Shown: positions 27,114 through 36,525, numbered from the stretch's first letter. The stretch is DNA of 64,000 nucleotides from Arthrobacter sp. StoSoilA2 (GCF_019977195.1 NZ_AP024643.1:992001-1056000), one strand, 5' to 3'. The notes: a model not told the origin generated them from the sequence alone. Made by a program: numbers and translations.

Positions 27114-28252
27114 TGCCGATGCAGCAGGACGCGGTAGTCAAGGTGCCGCGGGTTCCTCGATTCCGGCGGATCATTGGCTTCCTGGTCATAGTCATGGCAG
27201 GAATGACAGGTGCCTTCCTTGCCGGAGGTTACATAAAGTCACCCCAGTCTGCAGCCCTCGACTCCATCAACATTCCAGTCCAGGTGACCGCCACGGTGGA
27301 GCGCAGGGCTTTGGCGAGCACACTGGTCGTCCCCGGGAGCATGACTCCGGGAACGTCGGTGGGCATCGCAGCATCAGTACCTTCAGGGACTGAACGCGCC
27401 GTCATCACGAGCATGCTGGTTGCCGTTGGTGACACGCTAAAGCCCGGCACGATCGTTGCGACTGTGTCCGGGCGCCCTCTTATTGTTATCTCAACGTCCG
27501 TCCCCCTGTATCGCGACCTCAAAGATGGTGACAACGGTCAAGACGTTTCCGCGTTGCAAAAGTGGCTTCAATCCATGGGGTATCTGCCCAGCATGACCGG
27601 AGTATTTGATAAGTACACCCAAGAATCCGTGGCGGCTCTGTACCGTGACGTTGATCAGCCAGCACCAAAATCCGACGACAAGAAGACCATGGTCCGGTGG
27701 AGGGAGTTTGTTCAAATTCCTGGTGATGAGGGCTCGGTGACGAGCATTGCTGCTTCAGGAGCCGTGCTGACGGACAATCTCTTGGTAGCAACAGTGCAAA
27801 CTGCCCCCGACGTGGTGGTGGGACGGGCGTCCATTACCCAGGCTGAAGCTCTCAAAGCTGGCCAGGCCGTCGCGCTTGAAGCCAGTGGTTACAACGCTCA
27901 GGGCGTCATTCAGAGCATCGGGGTTTTCGACCAAGGCAATGCGGAAAAGGGGACGCTTCCCGGAATGGACATCATCGCCTCTGTTCCCGAGGACCCCAAC
28001 AAGCCAAAACCCGGTCAGCCTGTCTCTATCAACGTGAAGGAGCCGGTCCAGGAGACCTTGGCAGTTCCCCTGACTGCCATCAAACAGGACGACACCGGGA
28101 CGTACGTGATGGTGCCGAGTTCGAAAAAGGACACTGGTGAGGGCGCATCGGTGGAGAGAATTGACGTGACAGTGACGGGGCAGCGCGATGGCTGGGCTGC
28201 TTTGGCCGAGACATCGGACCTTGAGCCTGGAACCGCCGTCGACGTATCGTGA
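27113..28252 (+). CDS. Membrane-anchored adaptor with peptidoglycan-binding domain (HlyD/MacA-like)
   Basis: A 379-residue protein with one N-terminal membrane anchor (about residues 19-41) and an extracytoplasmic region. QVTATVERRALASTLVVPG starts a membrane-fusion-type barrel; then comes a PG_binding_1 domain (DNGQDVSALQKWLQSMGYLP to AALYRD, about 140-180), and a C-terminal part, TLAVPLTAIKQDDTGTYVMV, typical of RND/ABC adaptor proteins. It would link the ABC transporter to the wall. Start ATG 27113 shares bases with the lipoprotein stop, and its TGA overlaps the GTG of the transporter. Confidence 0.82.
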   Translation: MPMQQDAVVKVPRVPRFRRIIGFLVIVMAGMTGAFLAGGYIKSPQSAALDSINIPVQVTATVERRALASTLVVPGSMTPGTSVGIAASVPSGTERAVITSMLVAVGDTLKPGTIVATVSGRPLIVISTSVPLYRDLKDGDNGQDVSALQKWLQSMGYLPSMTGVFDKYTQESVAALYRDVDQPAPKSDDKKTMVRWREFVQIPGDEGSVTSIAASGAVLTDNLLVATVQTAPDVVVGRASITQAEALKAGQAVALEASGYNAQGVIQSIGVFDQGNAEKGTLPGMDIIASVPEDPNKPKPGQPVSINVKEPVQETLAVPLTAIKQDDTGTYVMVPSSKKDTGEGASVERIDVTVTGQRDGWAALAETSDLEPGTAVDVS

Positions 28253-30231
28253 ACATGCCAACGCCCGGCGGGATTCCCCTGCTCCGCTTGGAACGCATCG
28301 GGCGCTCCTATGGCGGAGCCGATGTACCCACCGCTGCCCTTCAAGATGTCAATCTTGAGATTGGTGAGGGTGAGTTTGTTGCGATCATCGGCCCCTCAGG
28401 CTCCGGCAAGTCAACGCTCCTGAACATTCTTGGGCTGTTGGACCGCGCATCAGAGGGCACGTACTTCATCAACGGTGCCGATGTGTCACTGATGGCGGAG
28501 AAACAGCGCGACGTGTTGCGATCGCGGATGTTTGGATTTGTCTTCCAAGCCTCGCATGTGATGTTGGATGAATCGTCAGCACGAAATGCGGCGCTCGGCC
28601 TCCGTGTTCAAGGTGTCCGCCACGTGGAGCGGGAGTTGCAGGTGACGGAGGCCCTGCGTCGGGTTGGGTTGCTGCACAGGACGGACGTGCCCGGCAAGAA
28701 CCTCTCTGGAGGGGAAAGGCAACGCCTTGCCTTGGCGCGGGCCCTCGCGACCAGGCCCAGGATCCTGTTTGCAGACGAGCCGACTGGAAACCTGGACAGT
28801 GGCAATACGCAGAGTGTCATCGCGGATCTCAAAGCCTTGAATCAGACGGGCGTGACCGTCGTCGTCATAACGCATGATCCGATCGTCGCCGCCGCGGCAG
28901 ACCGGCAGATCGTTATCAACGACGGACGGTTGGAAACGCCCGATGCACAGAGTTCGCAAGGCTCGGCCCATCATGAGGCCAGGGGTGGACGCCCGGATTC
29001 AGCTGAAATTCTCGCCGCAGCGCCTCTTGGGCGACGGCTCAATCTACTGGCGGACGAGATCTATGATGCCTTGGCGTCCCTTACCTCCAGGACAGGTAAA
29101 GCAATCCTGCTCATTCTGGCGTTCATGCTGGGATCCGGTGGACTGGTTGCCTCGGTTGGACTTAGCCAAAGCGCCTCCGCGCAGGTTTCCGAGCGCTTGG
29201 CCGAAGCCGCATTGGATGAACTGCAAGCCTCGAGGAGTCCCTCGGGGGTTCAACCCGGAAACCCTGACCTCGCAGGTTTGCGGGATCAGCAGAACAAAAT
29301 AGCGGCCCTTCATGGAGTCGTTGCGGTTGGTTTGCGCGTTGAGATGGCGACTTCCGAATTCCGACCCACACGCTTTCGGCCAAATACAGGCATCCAAGAG
29401 GACGACTTCGCGGGATCCCTCTTGGCCGTGGATTCCACGTTTCTGGAACTTAGCGAGGCCGTAGTTGAACCGGCCTCTGCGCTGTCTCTTCTGGACGAGT
29501 CCTTTGGAAAGCCAGTGGCAATAGTGGGACAGGACACGGCCACGCGTTTGGGGATACCTTCTGCGGGTCCAGGCCAGAAAATTTGGATCGGTGGGCAGCC
29601 GGTTCCCGTCGTGGGCATACTCAGCCAGACCGGAAGGAACCCTGTTCTGGCAGACAGCATCATCCTGGGGATCGGGGCCTACCCGTCCACTGCTTCTGAT
29701 AACCCGGTATTTGTGGTCCGCACCCTCCCTGGGTTTCCAGCGCCACTGGCCGACGTGATTCCTTTAGCCCTCGACGCCGCCCATCCCGAGCACTTCACAG
29801 TAAACACCGTGGCCGACCTTCGCTCGCTCCGAAGAGGTGTGAACAATGATTTGGGCGTATTGATCAGTGTCATCTCCTGGGTGTTGCTCGCTCTTGCCTG
29901 CCTGAGCGCTGCTACATCCATGTATTTGACCGTGCAAACACGAAGATCGGAGATCGCTCTCCGTAGAGCCCTCGGTACGAGTCGCGCCAGCATTGCCCGG
30001 ATGTTTATCCTTGAGGGCTTGCTGGTGGGATTGGGTGGGGGCCTGGCGGGGGGAGCGGTGGGGGTGCTCGGCGTCCTGGCCTTTTGCCTGAGCCAGGAGT
30101 GGACGCCGGTGCTGGGACCTGAATCAGTGTGGACTGGGATCGCTGCCGGCGCAGCCACCGGTGTTCTTTCTGCGGTGTATCCGGCTATTGCGGCGTCCAG
30201 AGCGGATCCGGCGCAGGCAATTCGCGCCTAG
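28249..30231 (+). CDS. MacB-type ABC transporter, fused ATPase and permease
   Basis: A 660-residue fusion. The N-terminal ATPase has Walker A GPSGSGKST (about residue 48), signature LSGGERQ (about 152), Walker B ILFADEPTGNLD (about 170) and the H-loop VITHD. A linker leads to TM1 (about 285-305), a large extracytoplasmic MacB_PCD domain, and three C-terminal TM segments (about 540-650) with RRSEIALRRALGTSRASIARMFI. This is the mechanotransmission type that exports peptides, lipids or antibiotics with a MacA-like adaptor. Start GTG 28249 overlaps the adaptor stop (GTGA); ATG 28255 is an alternative. Confidence 0.9.
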   Translation: MNMPTPGGIPLLRLERIGRSYGGADVPTAALQDVNLEIGEGEFVAIIGPSGSGKSTLLNILGLLDRASEGTYFINGADVSLMAEKQRDVLRSRMFGFVFQASHVMLDESSARNAALGLRVQGVRHVERELQVTEALRRVGLLHRTDVPGKNLSGGERQRLALARALATRPRILFADEPTGNLDSGNTQSVIADLKALNQTGVTVVVITHDPIVAAAADRQIVINDGRLETPDAQSSQGSAHHEARGGRPDSAEILAAAPLGRRLNLLADEIYDALASLTSRTGKAILLILAFMLGSGGLVASVGLSQSASAQVSERLAEAALDELQASRSPSGVQPGNPDLAGLRDQQNKIAALHGVVAVGLRVEMATSEFRPTRFRPNTGIQEDDFAGSLLAVDSTFLELSEAVVEPASALSLLDESFGKPVAIVGQDTATRLGIPSAGPGQKIWIGGQPVPVVGILSQTGRNPVLADSIILGIGAYPSTASDNPVFVVRTLPGFPAPLADVIPLALDAAHPEHFTVNTVADLRSLRRGVNNDLGVLISVISWVLLALACLSAATSMYLTVQTRRSEIALRRALGTSRASIARMFILEGLLVGLGGGLAGGAVGVLGVLAFCLSQEWTPVLGPESVWTGIAAGAATGVLSAVYPAIAASRADPAQAIRA

Positions 30232-30293
30232 CTCGAACGGGCAACTCACGGAGAGTCAAGCTATTTTCCTACGCCCGATAGACTTGGGGCTGC

Positions 30294-31442
30294 ATGTCCG
30301 CATGCGCACTTGCTTCTGAGCACCGATTTGAACACTGCACCAAACCCCTGAGATTGGACACGGCCACCTTGCGAGAATTTACCGCCCGCTTTGCCACCGC
30401 CGAGGAAATCGATAACTGGGACAAGCACGTCACAGCCAACCCCAATGGCGGCAACATGCTGCAGTCGGACGCCTATGCGGCAGTCAAGGATGGCAACGGC
30501 TGGTTGGTCCGCCGCTTGGTTCTGGAGACCTCCGAATACTCCAGCTACAACTTGCTTCTTGAGAAGAAGTTCCCTGTCCTTGGCCGCCTGTGGTACCTGA
30601 TCAAGGGCCCGGACGCCGCCTCTGTGGATGACATCAACCCCATGCTGACCGCGATCGCTGCGCTGGCCCGTGAACAGAAGATGAACGTCTTCACCATCAA
30701 GATTGAGCCCGACGTCGTGGACTCGCCTGAGGTTGCGGCTCAGCTGAAAGCCGGGGGCTTGGTTAAAGCGCCAAATATCCAATCCAACGACTCAACAGCG
30801 CTGCTGGATATTTCGGCCCCCGCCAACGAAGTGTTGCGGAGCATTTCATCGCGGGCACGCAACGCCGTCCGCAGGGCAGAACGTGAAGGATGCAAAGTTC
30901 TCCCAGCTGAGCCTGGCGAGGAGACCTACCGCAAGCTCTACGCACTGATGCAAGATACCGTGAACGCCAAGGGTGCCATGCCGTTGCGGAGTTATGAGTA
31001 CTACTCCCGTTTCTGGCACGAATTCTGCAGCCGCGGGCAGGGGCACTTCTTCTTTGTCTATGAGGACGGTACACCCAGCGTCGGTGCTTTCGTTATCAAC
31101 TATGGCTCCAAGGCAACCTACAAGGATGGCGGCTCCACGCAGAACCGCAAGCAATACGGTGATTCGCATTTGGTCCAGTGGGCAGCTATCCAGCGGATGC
31201 AGGATCTGGGCTGCGTTGAGTACGATTTCTGCGGCACGCCACCTGCCGCCCGGATCAAGGACAAGACCCACCCACTATTTGGCATGGGCTTGTTCAAGAC
31301 GAGTTTCACCAAGACCGTTACGGACTTCGTAGGCTGCTACGACCTCGTCCTCGGACGAATCCGGCATAAGCTCTGGCTCAAGGGTGCCGAACGCGTCTTC
31401 CGCCGGCTGGAAACCATGCGCACCGGCGGACAGTTCTACTAA
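30294..31442 (+). CDS. FemX/FemAB-family peptidoglycan bridge ligase 1
   Basis: A protein of up to 382 residues in the FemABX (GNAT-fold) family, which adds amino acids from aminoacyl-tRNA to lipid II or peptidoglycan stem peptides. GGNMLQSDAYAAVKDGNGW is the first-domain motif and ISSRARNAVRRAEREGCKV the second; FCGTPPAARIKDKTHPLFGMGLFKTSF is the conserved C-terminal segment. The family start seems to be at REFTARFATAEEI, so TTG 30369 is a plausible alternative to ATG 30294; neither has a strong ribosome site. A second paralogue follows immediately. Confidence 0.88.
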   Translation: MSACALASEHRFEHCTKPLRLDTATLREFTARFATAEEIDNWDKHVTANPNGGNMLQSDAYAAVKDGNGWLVRRLVLETSEYSSYNLLLEKKFPVLGRLWYLIKGPDAASVDDINPMLTAIAALAREQKMNVFTIKIEPDVVDSPEVAAQLKAGGLVKAPNIQSNDSTALLDISAPANEVLRSISSRARNAVRRAEREGCKVLPAEPGEETYRKLYALMQDTVNAKGAMPLRSYEYYSRFWHEFCSRGQGHFFFVYEDGTPSVGAFVINYGSKATYKDGGSTQNRKQYGDSHLVQWAAIQRMQDLGCVEYDFCGTPPAARIKDKTHPLFGMGLFKTSFTKTVTDFVGCYDLVLGRIRHKLWLKGAERVFRRLETMRTGGQFY

Positions 31443-31521
31443 GAACCGGCACCAACCCAACACACTTCAGGCCCGCCCCGGCCACCAACGGGTGCAAATC
31501 TATCTAGGTGAGGTAATTTCT

Positions 31522-32862
31522 TTGACTCCGATTGAGGCTGGAACCGGCATGGAATTCGTGATTCTCAATGACGCTGATTTCGAGACATTCGCAAAGGGAC
31601 ACCCGCAAGGCAGCTTCATCCAGTCCGTAGACCTGGCGCGGTTCCAGCGTGCCCGCGGCCAGGAGGTGGAGCTCTTTGGCGTAACCCGCGGCGGCAGCCT
31701 GATTGCCGCCGGAAAGCTCGTCTACACAGCCAACCGTTTTGGCTACAAGGTCTGCGACTGCGCAAAGGGACCACTGCTGGACTACAACGACGCCGAAACG
31801 GTGCGGTTCGTCGTCGAGCAGTTGAAAAAGCATGCGGCCTCCAAGAAGGCTGCTGAGCTGCGGATCTCGCCAAACGTCAAGTACATCGCCCGCGACGAGG
31901 ACGGGGCGGAGCACCCGGAGGTTGAGGACAACCGTCCACTGCTGAAGGAACTGGCAGGGTTGGGCTTCATGCACCAGGGCTTTGACATGAATTTCGCTAA
32001 CATCAATTGGATGTTCGTCAAGAAGCTGGACGGGATCGCCGATTCCGAAGAGCTCATCATGGGCATGAACTACCGCACGCGCAAAGCCATTCGGAAGGCC
32101 GAAAAGAACGGCGTTTACCTGGAGCAGGCCACGCTGGAAACGCTGGACGACTTCTACAACGCGCTGAGCACGGCCGGCGACGAAAAGGGCTTCACCTACC
32201 GCGAGCGTGAATACTACGAGGGACTGCTCCGCAATACCTCGGATGAGTTCACCAAGCTCATGATGGCCAAGATCAACATCCCCGAATACCGGGCGTCCAT
32301 CACCGAGCGCCTGGATGCCGAAGCCAAGACCCTCGCGGACCTCAAGCGAGAGGTCGAGGAAACCGGGAGCAAGAAGAAGGCCAACCGCGTCAAGGTTGTC
32401 CAGGATCTCGTGGACAGCTACGAGCGGAGCCTGAAGGACATCGAACGCTTCCCCGACTCGGTTGGCGTGGCTACGGTTGCGGCAATCCACTTCGCTTGCT
32501 CCGGCGATGAAATCGTGTGCGTGATCGGCGGCACTGTCCAGGACTACATCTACTTCAACGGGGCAACGTCGCTCTACTGGGGCATGATGCTGCACGCGCT
32601 GAACAACGGCTACTCGCGCTACAACTTCTATGGCACGTTCGGCATTCAGGGACAGGATGAAACCGGTCACGGCGGCTACGAATTCAAGAAGGGCTTCGGC
32701 GGCGAAGTGGTCCAACTGGTGGGCGACTTCGTTGCACCGGTGAATCTGCCGGTCTTCACTGCTTACCAGGCGGTCAGGAAGCTTGCAGCTGCCGCCAAGA
32801 CGGTACTGGCAAAATTGCCGGAGCCCGGAAACCTGCTGAGGAAATTTCGGGGGAAGAACTAA
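31522..32862 (+). CDS. FemX/FemAB-family peptidoglycan bridge ligase 2
   Basis: A 446-residue FemABX paralogue. QGSFIQSVDLARFQRARGQ opens the first domain and MNYRTRKAIRKAEKNGVYLE the second. Unlike its neighbour it carries the long helical insert (about residues 255-320, EYRASITERLDAEAKTLADL and onward) known as the coiled-coil arm of FemA. TTG 31522 is preferred because AGGTGAGG precedes it; ATG 31549 is an alternative, and the open frame further upstream overlaps gene 1. Two ligases in tandem suggest a cross-bridge of at least two residues, as in Micrococcaceae. Confidence 0.88.
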   Translation: MTPIEAGTGMEFVILNDADFETFAKGHPQGSFIQSVDLARFQRARGQEVELFGVTRGGSLIAAGKLVYTANRFGYKVCDCAKGPLLDYNDAETVRFVVEQLKKHAASKKAAELRISPNVKYIARDEDGAEHPEVEDNRPLLKELAGLGFMHQGFDMNFANINWMFVKKLDGIADSEELIMGMNYRTRKAIRKAEKNGVYLEQATLETLDDFYNALSTAGDEKGFTYREREYYEGLLRNTSDEFTKLMMAKINIPEYRASITERLDAEAKTLADLKREVEETGSKKKANRVKVVQDLVDSYERSLKDIERFPDSVGVATVAAIHFACSGDEIVCVIGGTVQDYIYFNGATSLYWGMMLHALNNGYSRYNFYGTFGIQGQDETGHGGYEFKKGFGGEVVQLVGDFVAPVNLPVFTAYQAVRKLAAAAKTVLAKLPEPGNLLRKFRGKN

Positions 32863-32889
32863 TCAACGAAGCCAAGGGAGGAACACTGC

Positions 32890-34377
32890 GTGACTGAACG
32901 CCCTGAGGGCTCCGGCGGCAGGCCTCACACTGACGGCTTGCCCAAGACCCAGCCGATGCGGCCATCGCAAATCCGGCAGAACGCCAATGCCAAACGCATG
33001 CTGATGCGCTTGGTGCAAGGCGATAGTCCGCCCACAGCCCCCATGAACATAGTGGACCGGCTCGCGGGAAGTCCGTACGCCAACCCAACTATCCAGGTTG
33101 TCGGCGTCGACGCTTCAGCGCGCAAGACCATCGACTTCGCCCTGCATCTGGCCGAAGTCATGTTCCGCTACGGCGCAGGTGCCCTTGAAGTTGAGACGAG
33201 CATGATTGCCGTGACTGCCGCTCTTGGCTTGAAGAACGTTGAAGTGGACATCACCAACCAGTCGGTGGCCATCAACTATGCACCGAAGGACCAGACCCCC
33301 ATCACGTTGTTGCGCGTGGTGCGCTCGTGGACCAACAACTACGCCGGCCTGGCCCAAGTGCATCAACTGGTCACGGACATCGTGGCCGGAGGCGTTGGCC
33401 GCGACGAGGCAGTCCGTCGACTCAACGACATCGTCCGGAGCGCCAAGCCCTTCCCTCGCTGGATGGTAACCGTTGCCTTCGCTGTGTTCGCCGCGGTGTT
33501 CGTGGGCGTACTGGGCGGCGGTCCGGGCGCTTCAGCCCTGGCATTTGGCTCCAACTTGCTCATCAGCCTGGTTGCGCGTCAATTGAGCCGGTGGCGCACC
33601 CCGGACTTCTTCATCACCCTGTCGTGCTCGTTCCTGGTTACATTTATCGCCCTCATGCTGCGTTGGGCTGGCGCGGACATCGCTCCGTCCATTGTGGTTG
33701 CGGGCGGGATCCTGTTGTTGCTTCCCACAGGCAGGCTGGTGTCTTCCGTTCAGGACGCCATCAACGGCTTCCCCGTCACGGCCGCCGGACGATTCCTCTC
33801 CACGTTGCTCACCTTCGGCGCGATCGTCGCCGGCATCGCCGTCGCGGTTGTGGTGGGGACCCTCATGGGCAGCGAAGTCCTGGACGTCACCAAAACATTC
33901 CCGGACGCGTATCCTTTGTGGGGCCAAGCCATCCTGATCGCGATCGCGGTGGTAGCTATTGGGGTCACCGAACAAACACAGATGCGTTTGTTACTCCCGA
34001 CGGCGGCAGTCGGCCTGGTTGGCTTTTTCGTCTTGTGGGGGGCTACTACGGCCGGGTTTGGCGACCGCTTGTCGCCGGCAGTTTCGGCTGTGGCTATCGG
34101 CCTGCTGGCTCGGGTAGTGGCGCTGAAACTTGGTGCTCCCCAACTTGTGGTGGCTGTTCCGGCCGCGCTGATTCTGCTGCCCGGCCTGACCATATTCCGT
34201 TCGATGTATGTATTGACCATCGAGGAAGCGGACATTCTGCAGGGCGCGGGGGGCATGTTGAACGCAGGCGCGATTGTCCTGGGAGTGGCAGCAGGCATCG
34301 TGCTGGGCGATAACCTGGCGCGGCCGCTTACGAAGGGACTATCCAGCAACGAGCGCCGCAGGGTACGGCGCCGCTAG
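32890..34377 (+). CDS. thrE: ThrE-family threonine/serine exporter
   Basis: A 495-residue membrane protein. After a polar head of about 70 residues comes the ThrE domain (VDASARKTIDFALHLAEVMFRYGAGALEVET), then about ten TM segments in two blocks (ThrE and ThrE_2 domains). It exports threonine and serine by proton antiport in Corynebacterium. It follows the FemX genes by 27 bases. The start is GTG 32890. Its TAG overlaps the stop of the convergent reductase at 34374 in the shared CTAG. Confidence 0.88.
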   Translation: MTERPEGSGGRPHTDGLPKTQPMRPSQIRQNANAKRMLMRLVQGDSPPTAPMNIVDRLAGSPYANPTIQVVGVDASARKTIDFALHLAEVMFRYGAGALEVETSMIAVTAALGLKNVEVDITNQSVAINYAPKDQTPITLLRVVRSWTNNYAGLAQVHQLVTDIVAGGVGRDEAVRRLNDIVRSAKPFPRWMVTVAFAVFAAVFVGVLGGGPGASALAFGSNLLISLVARQLSRWRTPDFFITLSCSFLVTFIALMLRWAGADIAPSIVVAGGILLLLPTGRLVSSVQDAINGFPVTAAGRFLSTLLTFGAIVAGIAVAVVVGTLMGSEVLDVTKTFPDAYPLWGQAILIAIAVVAIGVTEQTQMRLLLPTAAVGLVGFFVLWGATTAGFGDRLSPAVSAVAIGLLARVVALKLGAPQLVVAVPAALILLPGLTIFRSMYVLTIEEADILQGAGGMLNAGAIVLGVAAGIVLGDNLARPLTKGLSSNERRRVRRR

Positions 34378-35213
34378 ATCTGTCCTACGGGGAGCTTCTT
34401 CTCTGCCTGGAACACTTCCTCTACCCGGCCCTGTGCCCAGTAGCCGGAGAGTGAAACCTGCGAACGCTCCAGGCCGCGCTGGGTGAAGAAGATCTGCCGC
34501 AGGCCCTTCATGTAGCCCCTTTCGCCATGCGCAAAGACATCTACGCGGCCGGGCAGCCACTGGATTTCGCGAAGCGCGTCCAGCAACACCTCGCTTGATC
34601 CGGCGGGCACTCCGTTGCGCTGGAGCCATCGGAGTTCCAGGCCGGCAGGAGCGGCGATAGGCAGGATGTCCTCGGCGCTGTCCACCTCAAGGAACGCATA
34701 TCCGCGGGCTTCCGGGGCGAGGGCCTCTATGCAGGCTGCGATGGCTGGAATCGCGGCGTCATCGCCGGCGAAGAGGTGCCAATCGGCGTCGGGCGCGGGG
34801 TTGTAGCCGCCGCCGGGGCCGGTAAAAATCAGGGAGTCTCCGGGTTCTGCTGCCGCCGCCCAAGGCCCTGCCAGGCCCTCGTCGCCATGGACTACGAAGT
34901 CAATCGCCAGTTCGCGTTCTTCAAGGTTCACCCAGCGGATGGTGTACGTCCGGGTGTGCGGCCATTGCTCACGTGGCATTGACTCGCGGATGCCCCACAG
35001 GTCCAGCGGAAGCTGGTAATCAACGCCGGGCTGCGGAAAAACTATCTTGACGTATCGGTCCACGTATTCGTTGTTCGCGTAGTCGCTGAACCCTGGGCCG
35101 CCGGCGACGATCCGCACCATGTGGGGTGAGAGCCATTCTTTGCGCAGGACGGTCAGGTTAACCTGCGGACGCGTGTTCCGGGTGGCGGACGAGGTAACGG
35201 GGAGAGCAGCCAT
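34374..35213 (-). CDS. Siderophore-interacting protein (FAD-dependent ferric-siderophore reductase)
   Basis: A 279-residue SIP/ViuB-family flavoprotein. The N-terminal FAD-binding barrel shows NLTVLRKEWLSPHMVRIVAGG and RTYTIRWVN, and the C-terminal SIP domain shows WHLFAGDDAAIPAIAACIEAL and GYWAQGRVEE. It reduces Fe3+-siderophores in the cytoplasm. An iron box overlaps the region directly upstream of the ATG (35214-35232), so DtxR/IdeR control is expected, consistent with the repressor encoded at 55579. Confidence 0.9.
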   Translation of the reverse strand: MAALPVTSSATRNTRPQVNLTVLRKEWLSPHMVRIVAGGPGFSDYANNEYVDRYVKIVFPQPGVDYQLPLDLWGIRESMPREQWPHTRTYTIRWVNLEERELAIDFVVHGDEGLAGPWAAAAEPGDSLIFTGPGGGYNPAPDADWHLFAGDDAAIPAIAACIEALAPEARGYAFLEVDSAEDILPIAAPAGLELRWLQRNGVPAGSSEVLLDALREIQWLPGRVDVFAHGERGYMKGLRQIFFTQRGLERSQVSLSGYWAQGRVEEVFQAEKKLPVGQI

Positions 35214-35232
35214 GTAGGCAAGCCTAAGCTAA
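35214..35232. promoter_or_regulatory. DtxR/IdeR iron box
   Basis: GTAGGCAAGCCTAAGCTAA matches the 19-base DtxR/IdeR consensus TWAGGTWAGSCTWACCTWA at 16 positions by hand count. It abuts the start codon of the siderophore-interacting protein, so bound repressor would cover the start region. Confidence 0.8.
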
Positions 35233-35265
35233 TTCGTTGGGTGCCACCTGCGTATGAGTCGAAGG

Positions 35266-36033
35266 TTACAAGATGGGTAGTTCCCAATTGACGGGCTCTG
35301 CGCCCTGTTCCATCAACAGTTGGTTGGTGCGGCTGAAGGGCTTGGAACCAAAGAAACCACGGGATGCTGAGAGGGGACTCGGGTGCACTGACGTGATTGC
35401 CGGTGTGCCATCCAGCAGCGGCATGACCGCTTCGGCGTCCTTCCCCCACAGAATCGCTACCAGCGGACTACGGCGTCCCGCGCCGTCGGTGCGATGGGCT
35501 ACCGCCCTGACGGCCGCCGTCGTGATTGCCTCCCAGCCTTTGCCGCGGTGTGAGCCGGCGTTTCCCGCTGCGACGCTAAGGACGCGGTTCAGCAGCAAGA
35601 CGCCTTGGTCCGTCCAGGCTGTGAGGTCGCCATGGATGCGCGGCGGGAGCCCAAGGTCGTCGTGGAGTTCACGATAGATATTTGCCAGGCTCCGGGGGAT
35701 CGGCCGCGTATGCCGCGAGACGGCAAAGGAAAGCCCGACGGCGTGTCCCGGGGTTGGGTACGGGTCCTGGCCAAGGATGAGTACTTTGACGTCGGCCAGT
35801 GGTCGGCAGAAAGCCCGGAGCAGGTTGGTAGCCGGGGGTAGGACTTGGATCCCTTGGGCAGCCTGACCCGCAACAAAGGCCAAAGCTTCACGGAGTTGGC
35901 CTTCCACGGGTCGCAAGGCGTCCGCCCAATCCGCGGCCATCAGCTCTTCCAGGGGTCGGTCAACAAGCTCGTCGAAGCCCGGATCGGCAACGCCGGCAGG
36001 TTCCAGGTCAAACAGTGCATCCTCGCCAGTCAC
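35266..36033 (-). CDS. ung: Uracil-DNA glycosylase
   Basis: A 255-residue family 1 uracil-DNA glycosylase that removes uracil from DNA. The water-activating motif is LILGQDPYP (Asp90), with the C-terminal loop VHPSPLSASRGFFG carrying the catalytic His, and LLLNRVLSV in between. Length and motifs are complete. It is divergent from the DUF3263 gene and in the same direction as the siderophore reductase, but separated from it by the iron box. Confidence 0.95.
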   Translation of the reverse strand: MTGEDALFDLEPAGVADPGFDELVDRPLEELMAADWADALRPVEGQLREALAFVAGQAAQGIQVLPPATNLLRAFCRPLADVKVLILGQDPYPTPGHAVGLSFAVSRHTRPIPRSLANIYRELHDDLGLPPRIHGDLTAWTDQGVLLLNRVLSVAAGNAGSHRGKGWEAITTAAVRAVAHRTDGAGRRSPLVAILWGKDAEAVMPLLDGTPAITSVHPSPLSASRGFFGSKPFSRTNQLLMEQGAEPVNWELPIL

Positions 36034-36141
36034 CCTGTCATTGTCCCCTCCATGGCATCGGCGGTGCGAATGACAGCGTTGTTATTCGCCCGTAACATGG
36101 GGGTAGGACATTTTCCCCCAACCAGCGTCAAGGAGTGTGCC

Positions 36142-36477
36142 GTGGCAGAACCAGCACCGGAACCAATGGCGCCGCAGTCTACCGGTTTGGCACTTGAAGA
36201 CCTGGCGGCAGAGACCCGCAGTGACTCACCTTTAAGTGACCGTGATCAGCAAATGTTGGCCTTGGAGCGGCAATGGTGGAAGTACGCCGGCGCCAAGGAA
36301 CAGGCGATCCGTGAGCTCTTCAATCTCTCCGCCACCCACTACTACCAGATCCTGAACGCACTTATCGATACCGAAGATGCGTTGGCCCACGATCCCATGC
36401 TTGTGAAGAGATTGCGTAGACTACGTACGTCGCGCCAACGTGCGCGGACAGCGCGCCGCCTGGGGTCCGACGCGTAA
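36142..36477 (+). CDS. DUF3263 domain protein
   Basis: A 111-residue small protein. PLSDRDQQMLALERQWWKYAGAKEQAIRELF and SATHYYQILNALID form a predicted helix-turn-helix-like core, followed by a basic tail RLRRLRTSRQRARTARR. This is the actinobacterial DUF3263 family, probably DNA-binding, function unknown. GTG 36142 follows AAGGAG at 36130-36135; the open frame upstream overlaps the ung start. The LytR_C gene follows at 48 bases. Confidence 0.88.
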   Translation: MAEPAPEPMAPQSTGLALEDLAAETRSDSPLSDRDQQMLALERQWWKYAGAKEQAIRELFNLSATHYYQILNALIDTEDALAHDPMLVKRLRRLRTSRQRARTARRLGSDA

Positions 36478-36525
36478 ATCGCCCGGCTGATAGTCAGCAG
36501 CAACCAGCAAGGACAAGGCTTCACC

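Noticed and set aside
35845..36141. N-terminal extension of the DUF3263 protein
   Set aside because: The frame is open but overlaps the antisense ung gene and its start; the GTG at 36142 has a good ribosome site and gives the normal family length.
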